The notes: generated from the sequence alone by a model not told the origin. A stretch of DNA of 64,000 nt from Astragalus membranaceus (GCA_039519185.1 CM076849.1:30768609-30832608), one strand, 5' to 3'; counted from the first letter of the stretch, positions 23,108-36,412 are shown. A program made the numbers and translations.

Positions 23108-25655
23108 CTTTTACTAAGTCATAATGGGGAATTGACAAATTACTATAACTTGGCTCTTGAGGTACATGTCTTTTCTGTTTTGCTTTTAAAGTTTATGGAC
23201 AAATAGTTTTGGTTCTTATATTACTTATGTTTGATCGGCACTCAACTTGAGATATCCAAGAGTACCATGTGCATATAGCTGGAACTTTGAATGCATATTA
23301 TGTTATCCAAGAGGTACCATAGTGATAACTATACTTTCCCTCAATTTAGTGCTCTTAGAGCCCAATGCTCAGCCCCCGTGATTCTGTGAAGAGACCATAT
23401 AGTACATGTAATGATAATTTCCCATGGCTTTTGTGATTTTTTGGTTTTTTTGCTTACATTTATTCTCTAATTTAATATGTAGGTTGTTGTCCAACCCATC
23501 ATGGGGCGTAAGGGAAAGAGTGCTTTGGGAATCAATGCAACTTCATTGGGTCATTCACTCATCTGATAGGATCTCACAAACTAGAGCCAATTCTAATGTC
23601 TTTTTGTCCCTTTTGTTACCTATAATGTTTTGGCTTACATGTAATGGTATGCAGCTAGGTGATGTTTGCAGTGTTTAACATGAATATTTGAAGTATTAAT
23701 AGCTTTATGTCATGAGTTGTTTGAGAAACCAAGGTGTCTCTGTAATGTTCTTGGGGAATTAGTGTATTACCGCTTGCTCGACGTGATTGGAAATTCGTCA
23801 TTGGACTCAGAATTTTAATTTGGTAGTTTAGAATGATTGTGCCTGGCATTTCATATCATTGAAATGGTTTGGTTACACATAGAGGTACAGGGAGAGACAG
23901 CTGGATTACCCTTTTGGTTGTTATATCCCCTTAAAATCCTCAATTGGTGACATTCTTGGGGAATATAACAGAAACAGTCAGATCTTTTGCTGAATGCTGA
24001 TGATTTGGATTCAATGTGGGTGTGCTTAAGAGAGAACTGTGTGATGATTTGGATTCAGTGAAGTTTTTTATACTTCTTAATTGCATTAATAAGTACAAAT
24101 ACACACTAGAATGATTTTTTATAAGTGAATTTGGTTATAATACACGGGCCGTTAAAGTGAGAACTTCATTAGAATTTTGAAAATATTCTCACATTAGAAA
24201 AAATACATTTCGTCAGTAAATTCTAGGGAGATTTCAGAAAAACACACTCCACTATTGATGGCAATGGCGGGTAATAAAGATGTTCGGATGGTGGATCTAA
24301 GTGGCTGAATCTGTAGTGGTGGAAAATTAAAATGAAGTTAGTTGGTGTTATTTAAATGGTAAAAAAACTACATGTTGGTACTGCAATGCTATTTATATTG
24401 TTCTTAGAAAATGGGATGCAATGAGTCTGCATCATTAGAGGTTGATAGACCCTAAACATAAGTGATTTGTTGGCCATGATTTTTCCCTAAACATAAATGA
24501 TTTACTGGTCAAAGTGATCGACTAATAATCGGTATATCATACTATATTTTTATTTATGTTTATTCATACTTTCTGCATTGGGCATATACTCACTTGATTG
24601 AAATGAATATTTAGTCCTTATGCTAATGATAGTTTATTGGTTGAGTCTACATTTTATGCATTTTTGTGCGGTATGGCTGGAAATCATTATAGTCTACACT
24701 ATATATCATCAACTTCTTCTCTATCTTTATAATCAAGCAAACCTTAACTTTGTGTATATTGTTTGATCATATTATTCAACATTTTGATCTTTCTTCTGAA
24801 TTTATACTTTACAGTTTAAAATATTCATTATTTTTTTTTTTTTGAAATGGGAAAATCAGCATCAGAAGTTTGGTGTTGTTTATGCTACTTTCTACAACAC
24901 TTATAAAATGTTATAGCAACTCAAGAGTTACTCATGATGACATTATTCTTACACAATATAAAATTAAAATTTTAGAAACATATTTGTCAACATAATTAGA
25001 ATAAATTCTCATATTATTATCACGGGTGCGACGGTTCAACATTGGAGTAATGCCTATACATTTAACTTGATGCCACGTTTAACATTGATTTTTTTAAATT
25101 GTGCCAAATATCCATTGTATTACTGTTTTTTTTTTTAAAATAACTTTCATAAAAAAATACTCAAAAAAAAGACCTTCAATATATTTTGAGGGGTTTCAAT
25201 ATTAGGTTTCATACATTATTTTCAAGATTTTAACATCCCATTGATACAAAGGTTAGTTTCACCACTCTGTTTTTACTATTTTTAATAATAAACAAAAAAT
25301 TTATTAAAACAAAAATCTACTCTGTCTACTATTGTTGTGTTTATCTTTTTTACGCATAGATATGAAGAATAATTGATCTTTGGTTTTTTTAAAGAAAATA
25401 AATATCCTTCATTTTACAAATTAAATAAATGATTTTTTTTTCATTCTTGCACGCGTTAAAAGGTTTACAAAAACTTTTTCGAGATAAACAAATGATTTCA
25501 TAACTTATCAAATTATTCCTCATTCGTATATACTGATATTCTTCAAGAGAAGCTAGCTTCCATAAATATTATTTATGCTATTTAATAATAAACAATAATA
25601 TATCCAATTCTATATTTAATCTTTGTATTTATTCAATATTTAATTTTATAACAAA
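23108..25655. other. AT-rich intergenic DNA, no gene seen
   Basis: I found no coding region, splice pattern, LTR or terminal inverted repeat that I could support. Confidence 0.5.
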
Positions 25656-27460
25656 CTAGTAACATACCCGTGCATGCGCACGAGGCAATCATGTTACGTG
25701 CTACGAATAGTACTCAATCTAAAATTTTGAATTCTAAAAGGTCAGTGTTCTAATTACACAGGAAAACGAATGAAATTAAAATGAAGATAGCAAAGAAGGT
25801 GAATGGGCTATAACAATATGAAGAGACACTAATGATAAAATTTAAATGATAATTTGGTTTTTTTTGACAAAAAATGATAACAATATAGATTTCTTTTGAA
25901 CAAAGTTCAGTTTACATTGATTTGCTTATTACATTTATACGATGTAATTCAGATGAAGTCTTCACACCAATCCAACCACCATTTTTGAACACTGGAACAA
26001 TAGTCTCAGACAGCTCTGTCACGTGTTATAGCACAAATAACTTTGTATCCAATGCATAAAGGTATTCTGATGAGCCAACAATTCAAGTTTGATTATTACA
26101 ATGCAATACCTTCTTGCTTGTTGTAAATTTGCTTACCTGTGTGCACAACAAAGGTTCATAAATGTTGACCTTCAGCTCACTATATCCACCTTTTGCGTGT
26201 ATGGAAAAGAAATATAAAGAACGTAGATACATCCTTCACACCTTTTGCGTGTATGGAAAATAAGAAAATCAACATAATAGTTGTTTCCCCTCCTTCTTCT
26301 TAAAAAAACAAAGCACAAATAATTCAACTGACATGCAACAACCAATAAAGTTGTTGCAGGTGTGAGTTCTAAGTTTCTAACTAATTTCTTAATGGCATCA
26401 GATGTCTTTCCCTTGGCAAGGCATTCAAAAATCTTGGCCAACAATGCACAATTTGATTGAGGATTGAATTTACTCTCTGTCTCTATGCTTTGAATTCGGA
26501 CAATTCTGCAAAATCATGCAGACATATCAAATGAAGCTCAAGATCTTTTACAAAGCATAGCAATTATTTCAGAGCAGAAGCTTTGCATTTCTCTATCTTC
26601 TCCTCTATCACTGCAAAAGTAGGAGATGTACAAAGGAAAATGTACCATCAGAGGATAATGCGTCTATTTTAACGCCATCCTTTCAAATACCATTCTGACA
26701 AAAGAAAATGGGCCACTCTATTTTAATACCATCCTTGCATGTAATTAAAGTAAGATAAGAAGGAAAAAAAGAGAGTCTACCTTTAGCAAGCCATGCACAA
26801 CACAAAAAAACAACCCAAAAGAATTAAGGTTTCCAGGGCACCTAATTTGCTGCAAAGCCACGAATTGTGCAAGAAAAAAACTCAAGTGCATTTATTAACA
26901 AATGTGCAACATTTATTAATAAGAAACCTTATTTAAACTGCAGCTACACATTCGTTAATCCGGTGGCCGCTTCCCGTTGCCGTTCACCGTACCAGCTTCC
27001 CATTGCACTCTCCGTCGCCGCCGCCGCTGTGCCTTTCTCGCTGCCATAGTGGCCTTGAAAAATTCTATCAGCAAAAACCACAATAGAAATTATCAACTTT
27101 AATCCCAAGGTTAAAATGAGTAATATGGTAGTCACCACCCAAGCAAAATCCTAACATTCCAAAATTAAAATTGGAATTTGACAGTTAAAAAATTGAAGAA
27201 GAATGAATCAGAGGATTATATGCTTGTTTGTAAAACGAAAATGAAAGGGAAAAAAAAACTTACTTGTGAAGAAGTTGAACTCAGAAATGAAGGAGGGAGA
27301 AGAAAGATGGGGCTGTTGAGAGCTTCTCTTTAGGCTTCCCTGTCTTCAATCTTCCCGTTTGCCCTTTCTTCTCATGCGACGTTTAGGGTTTTCATTTTCT
27401 GCGATATAATTGTTGGATACAATGAAGGAAGATGATGAAATGAGAGAGGAGAGATCCAGA

Positions 27461-27515
<55 letters not shown>

Positions 27516-27880
27516 TTGTTTCCAAAAAGACTTACTTTGATGGAAGATGAAGTTTTGGATGAATGGAGGAAGTTGAGACCAGATGCAGCCTTTCTCGTTC
27601 ATGGTGTTGAAGGAATAAGAAGTTTAATCAGGAAGAAGAAGTCTGTAGAAAGAAGAAGAAATGTTGAGTAGTAGAACCGGGAAGAAATGGGTAGAAAGAA
27701 GAAGCAGCTAATCGGGAAGTAGCGTTCGAGGTTCATCGATGATAGTGGGGAAAAATTAGAAAATGACAAATGTACCCCTGAGTTGGGAAAAAAATTGTGA
27801 AGTAAAAACAGGTGGCATTGATTAGTGATGTCTATTTGGGTAAAATCAGATGTGGTTTATTGGTATTAATAGATATTAGA
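25656..27880 (-). mobile_element. Helitron, non-autonomous (2.2 kb)
   Basis: On the minus strand the element would begin TCTAATATCTATTAATACC at 27880 and end with a CGTGC/GCACG hairpin, then CTAG at 25659-25656. The flanking bases are A before TC and T after CTAG, as expected for insertion between A and T. No Rep/helicase is present. The interior has gene-like minus-strand signals: an AAACCCTAAAC leader-like motif near 27385, a GTAAGTTTT donor near 27266, and a short Arg-rich frame starting MAARKAQRRRRRR near 27047. This suggests a captured 5' gene fragment, unidentified. Confidence 0.6.
27461..27512. repeat. Compound (TG)n(AG)n microsatellite
   Basis: About 10 TG units directly followed by about 15 AG units. 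Confidence 0.97.
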
Positions 27881-29111
27881 TTATTTTCTCTGTTTTAGAA
27901 ATGCGGTCATCGATATAAGCTGTTCTACTGAATCTGAATCTGAAGACACCGAATCTTTCACGGGAAATTGCAGTGATTTAACTTATCCAACTATATCAAA
28001 AACAAATCATGTGTGATGATATGTAAAATAACACTTAACTAATTCATTTACCTTTTTGTTTTAAATAGTTCTATATGTATTATAAATTAAATTTCTTTAC
28101 TTAAATCAGCATTTCCTTCGAAGAATCCAAAAAATGATTCCAAAAAAATTTTAAACTTTAAAATGTATAAAAAAATCTGCTCATCTTAAATTCTGTCCAT
28201 CTTTGCTATCTAACAAATACTATGCATTTCTAATATCTCACTTTTTTAAAAAACGAATATGTTACATTTTTTTATGCATTCCATCTGTTTTCATTTATAA
28301 TCAAACACTTCGACAATGATAGATGCTTGGGAATTCAAATTCTCAAGTCTGGAGTATATAAATTTCAACTCTTTGCTTCAAATGTATTTTGTATGTTCAA
28401 TGATCGCATCTACAAATTCAACTCTTTAAACTAACTTTGTGATAGCTTAATGTCTAAACATGTTGCCTTTAATCAGTAACATATATATTGAAATAAGCTC
28501 AAGTGTTTTTATTAGATAATGTAGAAATGCTATTTACTTCCGTAACCAACTAAATTAATTACCTTTTGTCAAAAAAAACTAAATTAATTACCTGAAAAAA
28601 ACTACAAATTTACTATTGAACTTATTTGTTGCGATTGGAAATTAATCTTGATTTGGCCATTAGGGATTCTCTGCTTTCTTACATATATTAGTTTCTTATT
28701 ACTCTTTGATTGCTCTCACATGCTGCTTGCTCTTATGTGTCCTTTAACTCTACAATATTTGATTTTTGGTTTTGGAAATTGCTTTTTTGGCTTTGCTGGA
28801 AGTTTGTTTGGGCATTAGAGATTTGGATTCACAGACTCTTAGGATTGGAAATAAATCTTTGATTTAGCCATTATGTGTCCTTTAACTCTATTTTATTTTG
28901 TTTCACATTGTTGGTTGTTGATATAGGCCGTATCTAAAGTCAACTAATGACTTTTAGTTAGTCACAGGAATTTGCATGTTGATTTATAGCAATTCTCACC
29001 ATTTGCATATATATAAATGTCTTCCCAACATTTAGTCTTTACTAAATATTGCATCATTTTCAAGTTGTAATCTGTATAATTTGTAATATGCTTTGGTTAT
29101 TCTGTTGCCAG
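27881..29111. other. AT-rich DNA upstream of the B3-like exon
   Basis: No gene is supported. Around 28650-28900 two imperfect copies of a segment (GGATTGGAAAT...GATTT...GCCATTA and TATGTGTCCTTTAACTCTA) lie about 130-200 bp apart. If the gene at 29112 is real, this is intronic or upstream sequence. Confidence 0.4.
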
Positions 29112-29259
29112 CAAAATGCCCATAGAAATAAGTTCTGACACTTCGAGCAACCATAAATCTTATGACTACGACTGGGATGGTCCAACGTCACTCAGGAATG
29201 GTGTTACCATATTATTTTGGCACACAATAATAACTGGCCATATTAAAAATAGGTCAGGT

Positions 29260-30561
29260 TATTGGAATTGGTAATCAATTTCACCTATATTAATTAAAAA
29301 AACCTATACAGTTTTATTTCAAAAAAATAGAACTGTTATCAAATCTGTTACAGTTTGTTATGAACTGTTAAGTTGGTTAATAACTAACTAAAACAGTTTG
29401 TTAAATATAACAAACTAAAGTTGGTTGTTTAATAACAACCAAGGGCCTAACAGATAAGTTAAGTCTCTGTGTATATAAATACAGAACCACAGACTATCAT
29501 TATATACAGTAAATTCTCAGTATTACATTTTTTCATGAAATAAAAAGTTTACAATTTTAAGTCTATACCCTTAGTTTTTTCTGCTTCCTTTCTTCTTCTG
29601 CATAATCATCTTCTGTTCAGTGTGTGTGAGTCAGTTTCCTTCAGCAGGTGGCTGAACCTCAGGCTCACATACAAAGAAAACAAGCAAGTGTGTTAGAATT
29701 TTCTTTGTGACTAAGAAATAAACACAGAAAGAAAGAAACAAAGAGTGAGGGTGAGGATTTACCTGCTGTTCTCGTGAAGAGAAACAAAACTGGGTGGTGT
29801 TCAAGGTGTTGAAGTCTCAGTTCATGCAGAAAACACAAGGTTCAGAAGGTTAACAGTTTTTTCAGCATATCAGAAATTCAACACAGAAATAACTCAGTCA
29901 AAGCAACAAGAAAAAGATCAGAGGCGTGTTCTTTACCTCTTGTTGAAGATCCAAGCAACAGATCTGAGAAGATCTGCAGAAAAACACCAACACTGTGTTA
30001 GGGTTTGAAGAAGCAAATCAAACAAAGATCACAGAACAAAATTACAAGAACAGGTTAAGGTTTTTTTTACCTGTGACAGTGAAGGATCCAAGAAGAAGAT
30101 TGCATCATCACTGAAGCACCAAACCAGTTACAACCTCAGATCCTTGAAGACTCAGAAATCAACCAAGTGGGTTCGTAATCATCATCATCGTCGTCAAGGG
30201 TCATCATCGGAGGAGAAGGACGAGCGTGACTGCGCTTCATCACTGGCAGAGCAGCAAGAACACAGAAACCCTAGGTTCGTGAGAGAAGAAGAAGAGAGAA
30301 CTACAGCAGAGAACACGGAGGTTCTTCAAGAAAGAGAGAGAATTTCTTGAAGATTATGAGCTAGGGTTTCAGATACCAAGATTTAATAGTGACCCGGTTT
30401 GTGACTGCAACACAGATCCGCGTACAGCAACAGTACCAACCTGCTGGGTTCCGCACGGGTTTTACCCATCCACCAGAGTATTGGGCTGGGCCTTTTAATA
30501 ACTGCACCTCTGTGTTTTGATAATACAACCTGCAGTGAAAAAAATTGAAAAAAAATTAATA
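29260..30561 (+). repeat. Copia 3, 5' LTR (1302 bp)
   Basis: Starts TATTGG and ends TTAATA, so it lacks the standard TG...CA termini. It contains a 68-codon sense frame (30144-30350) and, on the minus strand, splice-like signals described under findings. Confidence 0.95.
29472..29480 (+). promoter_or_regulatory. Copia 3 TATA box
   Basis: GTGTATATAAATACAG is a good TATA element. Transcription would start near 29500, leaving a transcribed R/U5 of about 1 kb. Confidence 0.6.
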
Positions 30562-30576
30562 TGGTATATTCAGAGC
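30562..30576 (+). promoter_or_regulatory. Copia 3 primer-binding site
   Basis: TGGTATATTCAGAGC directly follows the LTR. It equals the tRNA-Met complement TGGTATCAGAGC with ATT inserted. Confidence 0.7.
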
Positions 30577-30727
30577 AATAAACGATCCAGGGCAAAAACT
30601 ACTCTACTCTACTGTTTTCCTTTAGATTGTTCTTTAATATTTTTCTGTCTAAAACACTTACACAGTGAGAAATTGTGTAAGTGTGTGTTTACTAATCTTT
30701 CAGTTTGTGTTCTAAGTGTATTTCAGG

Positions 30728-33700
30728 ATGGCTAATACAGGAGGACAAGACAGCTATGTTCCCAAACTCAATGGGAAAGACTATGAGACTTGGTCCATAC
30801 AGATGAGACCTGTTCTTGGTGCTCAAGGGTGTCTGCATGTGGTAAGACATGGCCTTACACCTCTAACAGGTAATGAAAATGCTGCTCAAATAAAAGAATA
30901 TCTGGAGAATGAGATAAAAGACTTCAAGGGTCTGTCTCTCATTCATAGAGCCTGTGGAGAGGCTGACTTTGAAAGGGTAAGGGGCTGTGAATCATCTAAG
31001 GCTGCCTGGGATGCCCTAGCAGCTTACTATACTGGCAATGCTCCAATTAAGGAAGAAAAACTTCAAGCTTTGAGAGCTCAGTATGAAAGCCTTAAGATGA
31101 AAAAGGAAGAAAAAGTTACTGATTTCTTCAACAGAGTGAAGAAGATCAAAAATGAAATGGCCCTTCAAGGAGAAAAGCTTGAAGAAACTGCCCTATGCAA
31201 GAAGATACTAAGGTCAATGCCTAAAAGGTGGTATGTGGTAACTAACACTATTGAGGAAACTACAAAAAGTGAAGATCTGAAGTTAGAAGAACTTCAGGGC
31301 AAGCTAGAGGCCAAGGAAATCAGAATGGAGATCCTTAATGAAGACTCTGAAGAGGAGGATCAAGCCATGTATGCAGCTAAGTCCAAACACAAGAAAGGAA
31401 AAAAAGGAGGTAACAACAAACAGACCAAGGGATCTAAGGGAAAGGCAGGTAAGCCTAAACCTAAGTCTAAATCTGAATCATCTGAAAGTAACTCTGCACC
31501 TAAGAAAAAGGATAAGTCTAAGGTTCAGTGTTACATGTGTGACAAAATGGGGCATTATGCCACTGAATGTCCCACCAGAAAAGGTTCAAATCCTAAAGGT
31601 TCAGTTTCTGAAGCCAATGTGGCTAAGGAAGAATCTGAATCTGACTCAGATGAATCAGATAAAGTTGCCTATAGTATGCTGTGTAAGGAAACTAAATTAG
31701 CTGAACATAGGAAGATTAAAACTAATTTGAAAAAGGCTAAAGAATATGTTGTTTTAGTAGTAACTGGAAGTGATGGTAAAACTGTCACTGAAATCTGGTA
31801 CTTAGACTCAGCATGTTCTAATCATATGACTAGTAATAAAAGTTGGCTTATTAACTTTGACCCCACAGTGAGAACTTCTATTAGATGTGCTGATGGAAAA
31901 ACTATAGTTTCTAAAGGTAAGGGAAACTTAGAATTAACAAGGGTTGATGGGAAAAAAGTTATAGTCTATGATGTGCTGTATGTGCCTGAAATTAGTTGTA
32001 ATCTAATAAGCCTAGGACAGCTTGTTGAAAAAGGTTTTTCAGTCCTTATGAAAAATGCTAAGTTGAAATTGTTTGATAAGAATGATCACCTAATTTTAAC
32101 TACCCAACTAGCAAGTAATAGGACTTTTAAGGCCAGCATAGGTAAAACTGATGCACTTTGTTTAAGTGCTACTGCAGACAGTGACACTAAGCTATGGCAT
32201 AACAGATATGGCCACCTACATTTTAAAGCCTTAGATAACCTAAGTAAGAACAAACTGGTGAAAGGGTTACCTAAGGTTGTTGACACTAAAGACAAGTGTA
32301 CAACATGCCTAGTAAGCAAACAACCAAGGAAGAAATTTAATAAACACACTGAACACAGGTCTAAGGATCTACTAGAGGTTGTATACTCTGATCTGTGTGG
32401 CCCTATGGACACTATGTCTATGGGAGGAAACAAATATTTTGCTACTTTTGTAGATGAATACTCAAAGAAAATTTGGGTATATCTACTTAAGGCCAAAAGT
32501 GATACTTTCAGTGTGTTTAAGAAGTTTAAGGCCATGGTTGAGACTCAAAGTGGTAAAAGGCTGAAAGTACTAAGGACTGATGGTGGTGGTGAGTATACTT
32601 CAAAAGAATTTGAAGAATACTGCACCACCAGTGGTATTGTTCATGAGGTGACTCCACCTTATACCCCCCAACACAATGGGGTAGCTGAAAGAAGGAATAG
32701 GACCATCCTAGAGATGGCCAGAAGTATGACAAGAACAAAGGGACTACCTAAACAACTATGGGCAGAAGCAGTAGTAACTGCTGTCTATATCTTGAATAGG
32801 TGTCCTACAAGAGGTTTGGAGGCAAAGGTGCCTGAAACTGTTTGGAGTGGTGAAATACCATCTGTATCTCACTTAAAGGTATTTGGCTCTATAGCATACA
32901 GCCACATACCTGATAGTAAGAGAACTAAGCTTGAGGATAAGAGTAAGCCTCTAATCCTTATGGGATACCATCCTACAGGGGGTTATAGGTTACTAGATCC
33001 TAGTACTAATAAAACTGAGGTATCTAGGGATGTGGTGGTGCTTGAGGACAAGCAGTGAGATTGGGATAAAGCTGAACAAGTTGGTTCAGTGGACTCTACA
33101 TCCATTGATGAGGTCTCTAACACTGAACCATATCCTAATGATATAAGTTCTGATGAGGAAGGCTCTGGTCAACCTAATGATGACCCTATCTTACCTAATG
33201 AGGACCAAGGTTCACATGAAGAGGTAAATGGGGAGGCTGAACAGGAACCTGAGCAAGCTGTACGGGCTCCTTTTAGGCCTCAAAGAGAGAGGAGAACACC
33301 TAGGAGGATGCTGGATTTTGATATGGCTATGGACAATCAGGTTACTAATGATGGTGACTTAATCCATTTTGCAATGGTGGCAGATATGGAACCTTTAGAC
33401 TATGAGCAAGCCTTAAAGTCTAAAGATTGGAAGAAAGCTATGGAAGAGGAACTTGCCTCTATTGAGAAAAATGGAACTTGGACCTTGACTAAGTTACCTA
33501 AAGGAAAGAGAGCTATTAGTGTTAAATGGGTATTTAAACTAAAGCTTGATCCTAAGGGTAATGTAGTTAAGTACAAGGCTAGATTAGTGGCAAGAGGTTT
33601 CCAACAGAAACAGGGAATTGACTTCACTGAAGTCTTTGCCCCAGTTGCAAGGCATGAGACTATAAGACTAGTGACTGCACTAGCCTGTAGTAAGGGCTGG

Positions 33701-34924
33701 AACATGTATCATATGGATGTTAAATCTGCTTTCCTAAATGGAACTTTGGAGGAAGTTGTTTACTTAAACCAACCTCCTGGTTTTATTGAAAAAGGAAAGG
33801 AAGATCATGTTCTATACCTGCATAAGGCCTTGTATGGTCTTAAACAGGCACCTAGGGCCTGGAACAAAAGGATTGATGCCTTCTTTGTTCAGAATGGGTT
33901 CTCTAGGTGTACTACTGAATATGGAGTTTATGTCAAAGGTGACATAAACTCATATTTGCTGATTGTATGCTTATATGTGGACGACCTACTTGTGACTGGT
34001 AGCTGTCCTAAAGAAATTGTCAAGTTCAAACAGTCTATGAAGGATGAATTTGAAATGACTGATCTTGGAAAACTAACCTACTTCCTTGGGTTAGAATTTC
34101 TAAGGGTAAAAGAGGGACTGATTTTGCATCAACAAAAATATGCAAAGGAAGTTCTAAAGAGGTTTGAGCTGGAAAATTGCAATTCTGCAATTAATCCAGC
34201 TGAAGGAAACCTGACTCAAAAGGAAGAAGAGGGCACTAAAGTGGATGCTACCTACTTTAGGCAAATTATTGGGTCCCTAAGATACCTGTGTCATAGCAGA
34301 CCTGATATTTTGTATGCCACTGGGATTGCTAGCAGATTCATGAACTGCCCAATGCAGATTCATTTGAATGCTGCCAAGCGTATCCTAAGGTATGTAAAAG
34401 GTACTACTAACTATGGATTGTTTTTTCCAAATGGCAGGGCTACAGGAAGGATTACTTTGGAAGGCTACTGTGACTCTGACTGGTGTGGAGACAAGCTGGA
34501 CAGGAAGAGCACTAGTGGATATGTCTTCTTATTCCAAGGGGCTGCTATCTCTTGGAGTTCTAAAAAACAGGCCACTGTGGCACTGTCCTCATGTGAAGCA
34601 GAATATATTTCTGCTTGCCATGCTGCTACCCAAGCAGCTTGGCTTGAGACTCTACTTAAAGAAATCTGTGTTAACTTAACTAATCCTGTTAAACTGTTTA
34701 TGGATAACAAATCAGCTATATGTCTTGCTAAAAATCCTATTTCTCATGGCAGGACTAAACACATTGAAACTAAGTTCCACTACCTAAGGGAACAGGTTGC
34801 TAAAGGCTGCTTGGTACTAGATTTCTGCTCTACAAAGGACCAGGTTGCTGACATTTTTACAAAAGCCCTAAAGGGAGAAGTGTTCTCTAAGCTAAGAAGG
34901 CAACTCAATGTTGTTTCTTTCTAA
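30728..34924 (+). pseudogene. Copia 3 gag-pol polyprotein, single internal TGA
   Basis: ATG 30728 (MANTGGQDSY) opens a frame of 1398 sense-or-stop codons ending at TAA 34922-34924. The only in-frame stop is TGA at 33056-33058, codon 777, in a KQ-stop-DWDKAE context where related elements usually have Trp. Domains in order: gag; zinc knuckle CYMCDKMGHYATEC at residues 268-281; protease WYLDSACSNH with Asp 360; integrase with SDLCGPM, LRTDGGGEY and HNGVAERRNRT; reverse transcriptase with YVDDLL at residues 1083-1088; RNase H with YCDSDWCGDKLDRK. Everything needed for copia replication is present except for this stop, which separates integrase from RT. One G-to-A change would account for it. Its LTRs suggest a very recent insertion. 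Confidence 0.95.
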
Positions 34925-35099
34925 GTCTCTAAGAAGGAAATAACCTAAGTCACTGTCTAGGGGCTTGTCCTAGACCAACTATCTAAGATCACCTACCTGG
35001 GGGTTGTCCTGTGCCTTTTGTTGCCTACTGTCTGGTTTTTTTAGTTTAGACCTAGCTTAGTCTAAGGTAGGGCTGTTAATCCTAAAAGGTTCTTTGATT

Positions 35100-35108
35100 A
35101 AGGTAGGG
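35100..35108 (+). promoter_or_regulatory. Copia 3 polypurine tract
   Basis: AAGGTAGGG immediately precedes the TATTGG start of the 3' LTR. Confidence 0.7.
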
Positions 35109-36412
35109 TATTGGAATTGGTAATCAATTTCACCTATATTAATTAAAAAAACCTATACAGTTTTATTTCAAAAAAATAGAACTGTTATCAAATCTGTTAC
35201 AGTTTGTTATGAACTGTTAAGTTGGTTAATAACTAACTAAAACAGTTTGTTAAATATAACAAACTAAAGTTGGTTGTTTAATAACAACCAAGGGCCTAAC
35301 AGATAAGTTAAGTCTCTGTGTATATAAATACAGAACCACAGACTATCATTATATACAGTAAATTCTCAGTATTACATTTTTTCATGAAATAAAAAGTTTA
35401 CAATTTTAAGTCTATACCCTTAGTTTTTTCTGCTTCCTTTCTTCTTCTTCTGCATAATCATCTTCTGTTCAGTGTGTGTGAGTCAGTTTCCTTCAGCAGG
35501 TGGCTGAACCTCAGGCTCACATACAAAGAAAACAAGCAAGTGTGTTAGAATTTTCTTTGTGACTAAGAAATAAACACAGAAAGAAAGAAACAAAGAGTGA
35601 GGGTGAGGATTTACCTGCTGTTCTCGTGAAGAGAAACAAAACTGGGTGGTGTTCAAGGTGTTGAAGTCTCAGTTCATGCAGAAAACACAAGGTTCAGAAG
35701 GTTAACAGTTTTTTCAGCATATCAGAAATTCAACACAGAAATAACTCAGTCAAAGCAACAAGAAAAAGATCAGAGGCGTGTTCTTTACCTCTTGTTGAAG
35801 ATCCAAGCAACAGATCTGAGAAGATCTGCAGAAAAACACCAACACTGTGTTAGGGTTTGAAGAAGCAAATCAAACAAAGATCACAGAACAAAATTACAAG
35901 AACAGGTTAAGGTTTTTTTTACCTGTGACAGTGAAGGATCCAAGAAGAAGATTGCATCATCACTGAAGCACCAAACCAGTTACAACCTCAGATCCTTGAA
36001 GACTCAGAAATCAACCAAGTGGGTTCGTAATCATCATCATCGTCGTCAAGGGTCATCATCGGAGGAGAAGGACGAGCGTGACTGCGCTTCATCACTGGCA
36101 GAGCAGCAAGAACACAGAAACCCTAGGTTCGTGAGAGAAGAAGAAGAGAGAACTACAGCAGAGAACACGGAGGTTCTTCAAGAAAGAGAGAGAATTTCTT
36201 GAAGATTATGAGCTAGGGTTTCAGATACCAAGATTTAATAGTGACCCGGTTTGTGACTGCAACACAGATCCGCGTACAGCAACAGTACCAACCCGCTGGG
36301 TTCCGCACGGGTTTTACCCATCCACCAGAGTATTGGGCTGGGCCTTTTAATAACTGCACCTCTGTGTTTGATAATACAACCTGCAGTGAAAAAAATTGAA
36401 AAAAAATTAATA
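35109..36412 (+). repeat. Copia 3, 3' LTR (1304 bp)
   Basis: Nearly identical to 29260-30561. The 2-bp length difference is explained by +CTT and -T. Confidence 0.95.

Larger units (their letters stand above)
29260..36412 (+). mobile_element. Ty1-copia LTR retrotransposon 3 (young, TA...TA ends)
   Basis: The LTRs (29260-30561 and 35109-36412) begin TATTGGAATTGG and end AAATTAATA. A perfect CAGGT duplication flanks the element (29255-29259 and 36413-36417). By eye the LTRs differ by one substitution (T/C near 30442 versus 36294), a 3-bp CTT expansion and one T. The interior is a single copia gag-pol frame with one nonsense codon. The element interrupts an exon of a B3-like gene. Confidence 0.95.

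Noticed and set aside
30144..36202. 68-codon frame present identically at 30144-30350 and 35996-36202
   Set aside because: It lies in the LTR leader and shows no recognisable domain; kept only as a note within the LTR entry.
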